From NCBI GenBank assembly GCA_039812375.1, contig JBDIAO010000139.1, positions 1-6,175 on the forward strand: a stretch of 6,175 bases of DNA, written 5' to 3'. The notes beneath the pieces were generated by a model. It was not told where the DNA came from, made no database searches, and was given only the letters and a program-made list of their open reading frames with translations. The stretch comes from JAGOME01 sp039812375 (lineage in GTDB: Bacteria; Actinomycetota; Actinomycetes; Actinomycetales; Dermatophilaceae). A program made the translations under genes and the position numbers. Shown here one piece after another: positions 1 to 5,369 of this stretch. The number at the start of each line of letters is the position of its first letter. The first letter of the stretch is position 1.

Positions 1-27
1 GTCACCCCGGAAGGTTTCCGGGGTGAC
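1..27. terminator. Perfect inverted repeat, possible terminator hairpin
   Basis: The first 12 bases (GTCACCCCGGAA) are exactly complementary to bases 16-27 (TTCCGGGGTGAC), with a 3-base GGT loop between them. RNA from either strand would form a very stable GC-rich hairpin. No T-run follows on either side within the window, but actinobacterial terminators often lack one. It could end a gene lying left of the window. The right arm is also part of the first unit of the adjacent 19-bp tandem repeat, so it may instead be a by-product of that repeat. The inverted repeat is certain; the terminator role is inferred. Confidence 0.5.
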
Positions 28-69
28 GCCAGGGTTCCGGGGTGTCGCCAGGGTTCCGGGGTGTCGCTG
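13..69. repeat. 19-bp tandem repeat array 1 (three units)
   Basis: Three head-to-tail 19-bp units lie at 13-31, 32-50 and 51-69. The unit is GGGTTCCGGGGTGTCGCCA. The first copy differs in its third base and has GTGAC for GTGTC; the last ends CTG instead of CCA. A 19-bp period is not a multiple of three, so a conserved protein repeat is unlikely. The first unit includes the right arm of the hairpin at 1-27. The array may extend left of the window. Confidence 0.85.
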
Positions 70-71
70 GG

Positions 72-109
72 TGCGCCGGCTCCCAGTCGCTGCGCCGGCC
101 CCCAGTCAC
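72..109. repeat. 19-bp tandem repeat array 2 (two units)
   Basis: Two adjacent 19-bp units lie at 72-90 (TGCGCCGGCTCCCAGTCGC) and 91-109 (TGCGCCGGCCCCCAGTCAC), differing at two positions. The unit sequence is unlike that of the array just upstream, but the period is the same. No function is recognised. Confidence 0.75.
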
Positions 110-120
110 CGGTCGGGTAT

Positions 121-190
121 GCCGCGGGCGCCGGTTCTCGCCGCGGGCGCCGGTCCTCGCCGCGGGCGCCGGTCCTCGCCTGTGGCGCCA
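121..190. repeat. 19-bp tandem repeat array 3 (three units plus a decayed fourth)
   Basis: Units of 19 bp lie at 121-139, 140-158 and 159-177. The unit is GCCGCGGGCGCCGGTCCTC; the first copy has a T for C in its TTCTC end. A degenerate partial copy (GCCTGTGGCGCCA) follows at 178-190. Each unit contains the palindrome GGCGCC. This is the third consecutive array of the same period with a different unit. No function is recognised. Confidence 0.85.
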
Positions 191-443
191 TCGGTAGCGG
201 CCGACGCCCACTCCACTGGCGCAAAATCGCAGCCGATCGGCCCGATCACTCACCGTAAAATCTCCGACGCATTGCGCCTGGAGAGTGATTCTTTCGGACT
301 CAGGGGCTAGTTAGCGAAGTACATGTGTGTAATTACCCTTGCAACCCTTGTCAACGAGTGTGACTCATGAGAGAACTGGGAACGCTGCGCCTCCTGGACC
401 CATATGAGGTGACAGCGACAGATGACTACTGTCCATCGATCGG
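191..443. other. Non-coding leader region upstream of the cell-wall protein gene
   Basis: About 250 bases without a convincing gene; short open frames crossing it lack coding-type third-base bias. It is visibly less GC-rich than the rest, especially around 315-375, which suits a promoter or regulatory region. Visible elements are a perfect 10-bp palindrome GCCGATCGGC at 232-241, two similar words GCAAAATC and GTAAAATC near 221 and 255, and a short GAGT/ACTC inverted repeat at 356-366. TTGTCA at 348-353 resembles a -35 box, but no TAnnnT -10 lies at a suitable distance, so I call no promoter. Confidence 0.5.
406..412 (+). promoter_or_regulatory. Shine-Dalgarno-like GAGGTGA, aligned to an out-of-frame ATG
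   Basis: GAGGTGA is the only good ribosome-binding site upstream of the cell-wall protein gene. It sits 9 bases before an ATG at 422, a normal spacing. That ATG opens a frame of only 77 codons that is out of register with the long gene. The in-frame starts at 444 and 456 are too far away (31 and 43 bases). Either the site is fortuitous, or translation begins in the other frame, or the sequence has an indel between 422 and about 456. Confidence 0.4.
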
Positions 444-2384
444 ATGACTCACGCTATGCCTGCCTCCCTGCTTCGCGCACCGGTGCGCGAAACGCGCACT
501 CGTCCCACCCGGGCCCGCCTTCCCCGGATAGCTGCTCCTCTCGTCGCGGGCGTCAGCTTGGCCTCCGGTGGCGCCACCTTGGCGGCGCAGCCGGTCGCTA
601 TCGCCATCCCCAACCCCCCGACGAAGGCGCTGCCGAGCGCACTCGACGTCATTGAGCCCTATGTCAGCCCAGTGACGTGCACCCCGGGCGACCGTCCCGG
701 GCCGGTCGCGTTCGCCAAGTTGCTCAACCTCGTCTATGGGAACCATGTCTGGGGGATCAGCCGGACCTGCGACGGGGACCATGGCGAGGGTCGGGCGCTG
801 GACTGGATGATCAACGGCACCACCGCGGACGGACTCGCCCTCGGCAACGCGATCACCCGGTGGCTCGCTGCCCCGGACGAGCAGGGGCGTCCAGGGGCGA
901 TGGCCCGACGGTTGGGGATCAGCTACATCATCTGGAACCGGCAGATCTGGGGCGTCTACGACATGGGATCGGGGTGGCGGCCCTACACCGGCCCCAACCC
1001 GCATACCGACCACATCCACTTCACCTTCTCCTGGGACGGCTCCTATCAGCAGACGTCGTGGTGGACCGGGGTCGCCCTGACCAAGGTGCGCTACACCGGG
1101 CCGACGTCGAACCCGATCACCGTCGTCTCTCCTGCCCAGCAGCTCACCTCGACCGGCTACCCGATCCTGAGCCGCGGAGCCACCGGCGAGGATGTCGTCC
1201 TCGCGCAGCGGCTCGTCGGGGCCGATCCGGACGGCGATTTCGGACCGCTCACCGAGGCGGCAGTTCGCGCGTGGCAAGGGCGATACGCAGTAGCCCAGAC
1301 CGGGACCATGGACGAGGCGAGCTGGGCCAAGGCCGTCGAACTCGACCTCGTCCCGCGCCGCTCCGGCTCGGCAACGGCACCAACTCCGAGCAATCCGCTG
1401 ACGGCATACGCGACGACAACCTTGCGCCGAGGGTCGACTGGGCTCCCGGTCATCGCCTTGCAGCAGGCTCTCGGTGGGCTCGAGCCCGACGGCGAGTTCG
1501 GGCCACTGACGGAGCAGGCGGTACGCAACTATCAGCAGAGCAAGGGCCTGGCGGTCAACGGCGTCGTCGATGCCCCGGTCTGGGAGGCGCTGACCGGGGG
1601 GTCGAGTCCTTCCCCGGCGCCGCCTGCGTCCGGATCAGACCCGTATGCGGCGTATGCCGGGACGACCCTCCAGCGAGGCGCCACCGGTGACGCGGTGGCC
1701 GCTCTGCAGCGTGGGCTCGGTGGGTTGGACCCCGATGGTGACTTTGGACCGCTCACCCAGAGTGCGGTCAAGGCAGCGCAGGCTCGGTGGGGGCAGCCGC
1801 AGACCGGGATCGTCGACGCCGCCTTCTGGAAAGCGCTGAGCGGCAACACCCCCGGCACGAACACACCGGCGACGCCAGCGCCAACCCCAGCGCCAACCTC
1901 ACCCGCGACGCCAGCGCCAACCCCACCGGCGACGGGCACCGGTGGTTCGCTGGCGCAGTGGTACTCCACGGGCTTGCAGGTCGGGTCCACCGGTGCGGCA
2001 GTCGTCGCCCTGCAGCGTGGGCTCGGCGGCCTCAACGCTGATGGTGACTTCGGGCCGCTGACCCGGGCGGCCGTGGTGGCCGCGCAGGCTCGGTGGGGCC
2101 AGCCGCAGACTGGGGTTGTCGACGAGGCCTTCTGGAAGGCGCTCGACGGCACGACGGCAAGCGCCCAGCCGGCCGGGGCGCTGGAGCAGTGGTACGGCAC
2201 GACTCTGCGCCGAGGTTCGACAGGTGCCGCTGTCATGGCGCTGCAGCGCCAGCTCGGCGGCCTGGACGTCGACGGTGGCTTCGGGGCACTCACCGAGGCA
2301 GCGGTCAAGGCTGCTCAGGCCGAGGCGGGGTTGGCGCAGACCGGGGTCGTCGACGAGGCCACCTGGCGGGCGATCGACCACTGA
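444..2384 (+). CDS. Secreted M15-like domain protein with five peptidoglycan-binding repeats
   Basis: A 646-residue exported protein, probably acting in the cell wall. Residues 1-28 are arginine-rich and 29-54 hydrophobic and alanine-rich, like a long actinobacterial signal peptide. Residues ~67-207 resemble the ARB_07466/VldE-like domain of the M15/DD-peptidase fold: H113-x2-G116-x-A118-x-D120 matches the M15 zinc motif HxxGxAxD, and HTDHIH (187-192) supplies the later HxH. C79 and C109 may form a disulfide. Peptidoglycan_binding_1-type repeats lie at ~239-300, 327-383, 409-465, 511-567 and 588-644, each with a DGxFG(P/A)LT core and a Q(T/N)G or NG turn followed by D and W. Linkers at 386-398 and 468-501 are Pro/Thr/Ser-rich. 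There is no LPXTG or C-terminal membrane segment, so retention would be through the repeats. Hydrolase activity is inferred from motifs; this domain family is poorly characterised. The start is uncertain: ATG 444 or ATG 456 (MPASLLRAP) both keep the signal peptide, and an in-frame TGA at 423 bars anything earlier. Confidence 0.85.
   Translation: MTHAMPASLLRAPVRETRTRPTRARLPRIAAPLVAGVSLASGGATLAAQPVAIAIPNPPTKALPSALDVIEPYVSPVTCTPGDRPGPVAFAKLLNLVYGNHVWGISRTCDGDHGEGRALDWMINGTTADGLALGNAITRWLAAPDEQGRPGAMARRLGISYIIWNRQIWGVYDMGSGWRPYTGPNPHTDHIHFTFSWDGSYQQTSWWTGVALTKVRYTGPTSNPITVVSPAQQLTSTGYPILSRGATGEDVVLAQRLVGADPDGDFGPLTEAAVRAWQGRYAVAQTGTMDEASWAKAVELDLVPRRSGSATAPTPSNPLTAYATTTLRRGSTGLPVIALQQALGGLEPDGEFGPLTEQAVRNYQQSKGLAVNGVVDAPVWEALTGGSSPSPAPPASGSDPYAAYAGTTLQRGATGDAVAALQRGLGGLDPDGDFGPLTQSAVKAAQARWGQPQTGIVDAAFWKALSGNTPGTNTPATPAPTPAPTSPATPAPTPPATGTGGSLAQWYSTGLQVGSTGAAVVALQRGLGGLNADGDFGPLTRAAVVAAQARWGQPQTGVVDEAFWKALDGTTASAQPAGALEQWYGTTLRRGSTGAAVMALQRQLGGLDVDGGFGALTEAAVKAAQAEAGLAQTGVVDEATWRAIDH
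1422..2375 (+). repeat. Coding repeats for peptidoglycan-binding modules 2-5
   Basis: Four similar modules lie at 1422-1592, 1668-1838, 1974-2144 and 2205-2375; a more divergent first module is at 1158-1343. Each begins LxxG(S/A)TG and ends with a D..(F/V/T)W..(A)(L/I) segment. Modules 3 and 4 are nearly alike at DNA level over long stretches, for example around 1776 and 2082, exactly 306 bp (102 codons) apart. That points to a recent internal duplication. Module 1 and the domain before it are older by divergence. Such repeats may expand or contract by recombination. Confidence 0.8.
1869..1924 (+). repeat. Direct repeat in the Pro/Thr-rich linker
   Basis: The 20-bp word GCGACGCCAGCGCCAACCCC occurs at 1869-1888 and again at 1905-1924, a 36-bp offset that keeps the frame. 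A shorter AGCGCCAACC copy lies between them. Together they encode a flexible ATPAPTPAPTSP-type linker between binding modules 3 and 4. The linker length is therefore likely to vary between strains. Confidence 0.8.
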
Positions 2385-2448
2385 GCCGGTCCTCGATCGT
2401 GATCAGCCGGTCCTCGATCCTGATCCGGCGGGCCATCGATCGTGATCA
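2385..2448. repeat. Three ~21-bp tandem repeats between convergent genes
   Basis: Units lie at 2385-2405 (GCCGGTCCTCGATCGTGATC plus A), 2406-2426 (same with CCTGATCC) and 2427-2448 (GGCGGGCCATCGATCGTGAT plus CA). They start directly after the stop codon of the upstream (+) gene and run into the stop codon (TCA on this strand, 2446-2448) of the convergent gene. The core GATCGTGATC is a near-palindrome, and GCCGG (2406-2410) can pair with CCGGC (2425-2429). A bidirectional terminator role is possible, but the hairpins are weak and have no T-run. Confidence 0.75.
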
Positions 2449-3207
2449 GGCGGGTGTCGCTCCCTCGGCTGCCTCGCGTCGAGCACGAGCCTGATTGTTG
2501 AGCGGCCTCGTTGACAGCACGACTGAGCCGTCGGCGGCCCACGTCCGCAGCGAGGTGACCAGGAAGGTCGCCACCTCCGGTGCGACGAGATGGATCCGCG
2601 GGCCCCGGCCGTCGGCTGGCGAACTCACCTCGTCGAGCAGTGCGGCATACGTCATCGCCTGCGAGCCGACCCGCATCGCGACCTCGCTCGACGACGGCAC
2701 TGCCCACGGATCGAAGACGTCGGGAAACGTGGCGAGCTCGGCTGCCTCGTCGAGGACCCCGGCGGGCACGGGGGGTGTCGCGCGACGGGCCAGAGCGGCG
2801 AGGGTGACTACACCGACCGGCCCGCCGGACCCGGTGAGTTGTGGTCGGGTCGTGAGCAGCGCGTCCGCGGGGCCGAGCTCCCCTACGCGGTCAGCAACGC
2901 CAACCCCGACGGCGTCCTCCTCGCTGAGGTCGCCGAGAGCGACCGCGGCCCCCACGCTCCACGTCGCCAGCGCCCAGTAGGCGGTACGCCAATGGGCCGG
3001 CAGGTCCAGGTACACCACCGAGCCCGACGTGACGTCCCACTCGTCCTGGAGGAGATTGCCAGCCTTGGCGACCCAATTGGCGAGCACCTTCGCGGACAGC
3101 TCGACGCGCTCACCCCCAGTCGAGGGGTCGCTGTCGTCGTAGCACGTGATCCGCGGGCGGGCCGGATCGGAGCGCAGCATCGCGGCGAGGACGTCAGCGG
3201 GAAGCAC
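2446..3207 (-). CDS. TIGR03089 family protein (partial ANL adenylate-forming relative)
   Basis: A 253-residue protein with the pattern of the TIGR03089 family, which I recall as actinobacteria-restricted and roughly single-copy per genome. Residues ~18-91 (RITCYDD, GERVELSAKVLANWVAKAGN, SGSVVYLDLPAHWRTAYWALATWSVGAAV) correspond to the start of AMP-binding ANL enzymes: the acyl-enzyme A1/A2 region with the LL/AHW helix. The protein then diverges and ends. There is no Ser/Thr/Gly-rich A3 phosphate loop and no C-terminal A8/A10 domain, so ordinary adenylation chemistry is unlikely and its function is unknown. No signal peptide or membrane segment is evident; cytoplasmic. The GTG at 3207 is preferred because TACTCT lies exactly 6 bases upstream, the pattern of a leaderless actinobacterial transcript; the next start, ATG at 3180, would lose nine residues. 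The gene is divergent from the membrane-protein gene and convergent with the cell-wall gene. Confidence 0.85.
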   Translation of the reverse strand: MLPADVLAAMLRSDPARPRITCYDDSDPSTGGERVELSAKVLANWVAKAGNLLQDEWDVTSGSVVYLDLPAHWRTAYWALATWSVGAAVALGDLSEEDAVGVGVADRVGELGPADALLTTRPQLTGSGGPVGVVTLAALARRATPPVPAGVLDEAAELATFPDVFDPWAVPSSSEVAMRVGSQAMTYAALLDEVSSPADGRGPRIHLVAPEVATFLVTSLRTWAADGSVVLSTRPLNNQARARREAAEGATPA

Positions 3208-3213
3208 CTCGCC

Positions 3214-3242
3214 AGAGTAGCCCGCCTCGACGAGGCTGCCCG
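3214..3242 (-). promoter_or_regulatory. Predicted leaderless promoter of the TIGR03089 gene
   Basis: On the minus strand, TACTCT (complement of 3214-3219) fits the actinobacterial -10 consensus TAnnnT. A 17-base spacer separates it from CGGGCA (complement of 3237-3242), a poor -35 (three of six consensus bases). The -10 is followed by GGCGAG and then the GTG start at 3207, so transcription would begin at or next to the start codon with no 5' leader. The -10 spacing is the main support. Confidence 0.5.
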
Positions 3243-3260
3243 GCGCACCGGCGGCGGTCC

Positions 3261-3289
3261 CCGACAGTGACGGTGCCCCGGGCTAGCGT
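3261..3289 (+). promoter_or_regulatory. Predicted leaderless promoter of the membrane-protein gene
   Basis: CCGACA (3261-3266, four of six -35 consensus bases) and TAGCGT (3284-3289, a TAnnnT -10) are separated by exactly 17 bases. Seven bases after the -10 comes ATG at 3297, the expected position of the first transcribed base. No Shine-Dalgarno sequence precedes that ATG. A leaderless transcript starting at 3297 explains both facts. The -35 of this promoter and that of the opposing promoter are 18 bases apart. Confidence 0.6.
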
Positions 3290-3296
3290 CATGCCC

Positions 3297-5369
3297 ATGA
3301 CCGCCACACCCCTGCCGCCGAGCATGCCGGGGGAGCGGCGTGCCGGCGCGGTATTGCAGGGGTTCGTGCTCGCCGCTGGGCTGTGGGTGATCCTGCTCAG
3401 CGCAGCCTGCGTCCCACTGTCCCAGGTCGGCGGTTGGCGCCCTCAGCTCGTGTGGCCGCTGGCCGCAGTCCTCGCCGTCGTCGCGGGCTTGCTCGTGCGG
3501 CGGGTCCCGGCGATCGGTATGCCGCGATGGTCGGCAGTGCTGCTGCTCGCGGTCGCCGCGGGATACGGGCTGTGGGTCGGAGCCACCCACGGCGAGCAGG
3601 TGCTGCCCCGCAGGGACGCCGGGAGCAACGTCCAGGCTGCGGTCTCGCTCGCCGCGACCGGTGCCCGCACGGTGTGGCTGGACCCGGCGGCATACGGCGG
3701 CAGCGCGGTCCTCACCAGCCCGGGGGTGACTCTGGCCAGTCCGGCCTTTTATGCCGTCGGCCCACCCGAGGAACCGGGTATCCAGCCGCAGTTCGTTATC
3801 GGCCCGGCCGCGGTCTACTCCCTCGGGGTCTTCGCCGGTGGCCCTCGCGGGGCTCTGCTGCTGCCGGGGCTCTTCGCGGCGGTCGCGGTGCTCGCCATCG
3901 GGCTGCTCACCGCCCGAACTGTGGGCCCGCGCTGGGCGAGCCTCGGCGCGGCCGGAACCGCGCTGCTCTATCCCTTGCTGCACACCGCCCGCTCGGCCTA
4001 CTCGGAGCCGCTAGCCCTGCTCACCCTCGGCGCCGGGCTCCTCGCTCTCACGGTCGCGCACGCCGTGGGCGATGGTCAGGGCACCCGTGGTGGCCGGACA
4101 GCGCTGCTCGCCGGGATCCTGATCGGCGGGACTGTCCTCGTGCGGATCGACGGGATCCGGGAGGCCATCCTCCTCATCCCGCTGATCGGTCTCCTGATCG
4201 CTCGCGGGATGCGCTGGCCGCACTGGCTGACACTGGGCCTGGTCGGCAGCGTTGTCGCCGCCTTGGGCGCAGCGCTGCTGCAGTCCTACCGATACCTCGG
4301 CGACATCGCCGACAGCCTCGTCCCGCTGATCGCCCTCGGGGGGCTGCTGGCCGCGCTGACCTGGGGGATACTCGCCTGGTCCGACCGGGGATGGGCGCTG
4401 CCGACGCGGGCCGCCACGGCCCTGCCGGGTGTCCTGGCTGGTCTCGTCGTCCTCACCGGCGGCTACCTCGCCAGCCGACCACTGTGGCTCGTCGTCCGTC
4501 AGTCAGCGCAGGATCCTGGATCCCGATACGTGGCAGGGATGCAGGCGCGGCAGGGTTTGCCCGTGGACGGAGGGCGCACCTATGCCGAGCACTCGGTGGC
4601 CTGGCTGGCTTGGTACGTCGGGCCGGTCGCGCTCGTCGTGGCGCTGGCCGCGCTCACCGTGCTCGCCTATCGGGCTGGGGCGGCGTGGCGGGACCAGAAG
4701 GACCTGCCTGCCTGGACTGGACCACTCCTCGTGGCCGCCGGCTCGACCGTGCTCACCTTGCAGCGCCCCGGGATCACCCCAGACCAGCCGTGGGCCAGCC
4801 GCCGGTTGCTCATCGCCCTGCTCCTGGTCGTCGTCCTCGTCGTGGCGGCGACGGCCTATGTCACCCGATGGGTGGGGCGCCGCCTACCCAGCGGGTATGC
4901 CGTGCTCGCTGCGCTCGCGGTCCTCGGCTCGTTCCTGGTTCCCACGGCGCTGGCCACGGCCCCGCACGCCGGCGAGCGGGTCGAGCAGGGTTCGCTGGCC
5001 GCAGTGGCCCGGGTGTGTTCGGCGTTCGCGCCCGGGGACGTCGCCCTCATGGTCGACTCCCGCGCCGCGAACGAGTGGCCGCAGGTGCTTCGCGGCCAGT
5101 GCGGTGTCCCTGCCCTGTCGGCGACCACCGCGGTCCGTCGCGACCCCAACGAGCTGCTTCGGCTCGTGGGGTCGCTGTCGACGACGATGACCCGAGGGGG
5201 CAGACACCTGGTCGTCGTCGCGGCGGAGTCCGCCGACAACATCGCTCAGCTCGGGATCATCCCGACACCGGCGGTCCAGCGCACCGTCCTTGAGGAGGAC
5301 CATCTGCTCACTCGTCGACCCGACGCGCTGGTCCCACTCGAGATCAGCGTGTGGACCGGCCGGCCGTGA
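3297..5369 (+). CDS. Polytopic membrane protein, probable GT-C fold glycosyltransferase
   Basis: A 690-residue integral membrane protein. A short cytoplasmic N-terminus (1-17) precedes roughly 15-16 hydrophobic segments between residues 18 and 552, clustered at about 18-94, 167-391 and 439-552. The long loop after the third segment (95-166) contains RRDAG with D107, placed like the first-loop catalytic acid of GT-C transferases such as GT39/PMT-type enzymes. SEPL (236-239), VRIDG (282-286) and PDQPWASRR (495-503, ahead of a membrane helix) also recur in actinobacterial GT-C proteins. Residues ~553-690 form a soluble tail, likely extracytoplasmic. Such enzymes transfer sugars from polyprenyl-phosphate donors onto envelope glycans or proteins; donor and acceptor here cannot be told. 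ATG 3297 is chosen over the in-frame GTG 3267 and ATG 3291 because it lies 7 bases after a TAGCGT -10 box. The 3' end overlaps the convergent phosphatase gene by 26 bp. I am sure of a membrane protein and moderately sure of GT-C. Confidence 0.75.
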   Translation: MTATPLPPSMPGERRAGAVLQGFVLAAGLWVILLSAACVPLSQVGGWRPQLVWPLAAVLAVVAGLLVRRVPAIGMPRWSAVLLLAVAAGYGLWVGATHGEQVLPRRDAGSNVQAAVSLAATGARTVWLDPAAYGGSAVLTSPGVTLASPAFYAVGPPEEPGIQPQFVIGPAAVYSLGVFAGGPRGALLLPGLFAAVAVLAIGLLTARTVGPRWASLGAAGTALLYPLLHTARSAYSEPLALLTLGAGLLALTVAHAVGDGQGTRGGRTALLAGILIGGTVLVRIDGIREAILLIPLIGLLIARGMRWPHWLTLGLVGSVVAALGAALLQSYRYLGDIADSLVPLIALGGLLAALTWGILAWSDRGWALPTRAATALPGVLAGLVVLTGGYLASRPLWLVVRQSAQDPGSRYVAGMQARQGLPVDGGRTYAEHSVAWLAWYVGPVALVVALAALTVLAYRAGAAWRDQKDLPAWTGPLLVAAGSTVLTLQRPGITPDQPWASRRLLIALLLVVVLVVAATAYVTRWVGRRLPSGYAVLAALAVLGSFLVPTALATAPHAGERVEQGSLAAVARVCSAFAPGDVALMVDSRAANEWPQVLRGQCGVPALSATTAVRRDPNELLRLVGSLSTTMTRGGRHLVVVAAESADNIAQLGIIPTPAVQRTVLEEDHLLTRRPDALVPLEISVWTGRP

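Noticed and set aside
13..190. CRISPR array or plasmid iterons
   Set aside because: Units are directly abutting without spacers, so not CRISPR; no replication-initiator gene or AT-rich melting region nearby, so iterons are unsupported.
23..310. Short open frames across the 19-bp repeat region
   Set aside because: The repeat period shifts the frame in every unit, so the peptide has no consistent repeat; no ribosome-binding site or domain.
264..330. Possible c-di-AMP (ydaO-type) riboswitch upstream of a cell-wall hydrolase-like gene
   Set aside because: The context is typical and GAGTGATTC plus GGCTAGTTAGC faintly echo conserved pieces, but the other conserved blocks are missing and the element would be too short.
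339..376. Sigma-70 promoter for the cell-wall gene using TTGCAA or TTGTCA as -35
   Set aside because: No TAnnnT -10 hexamer lies 16-18 bases downstream of either.
379..406. ECF-sigma promoter (GGAAC at 379-383)
   Set aside because: The matching -10 (CGT-type) is absent at the right distance.
426..1277. 283-codon open frame on the - strand opposite the cell-wall gene
   Set aside because: Arg/Gly/Asp-rich antisense shadow without recognisable domain; the + strand frame has signal peptide, M15-like motifs and binding repeats.
3383..5293. 636-codon open frame on the + strand overlapping the membrane-protein gene
   Set aside because: Its product is a run of Arg, Gly, Ala and Pro without domains, as expected for an out-of-frame read of GC-rich DNA; the overlapping frame has clear membrane helices and motifs.
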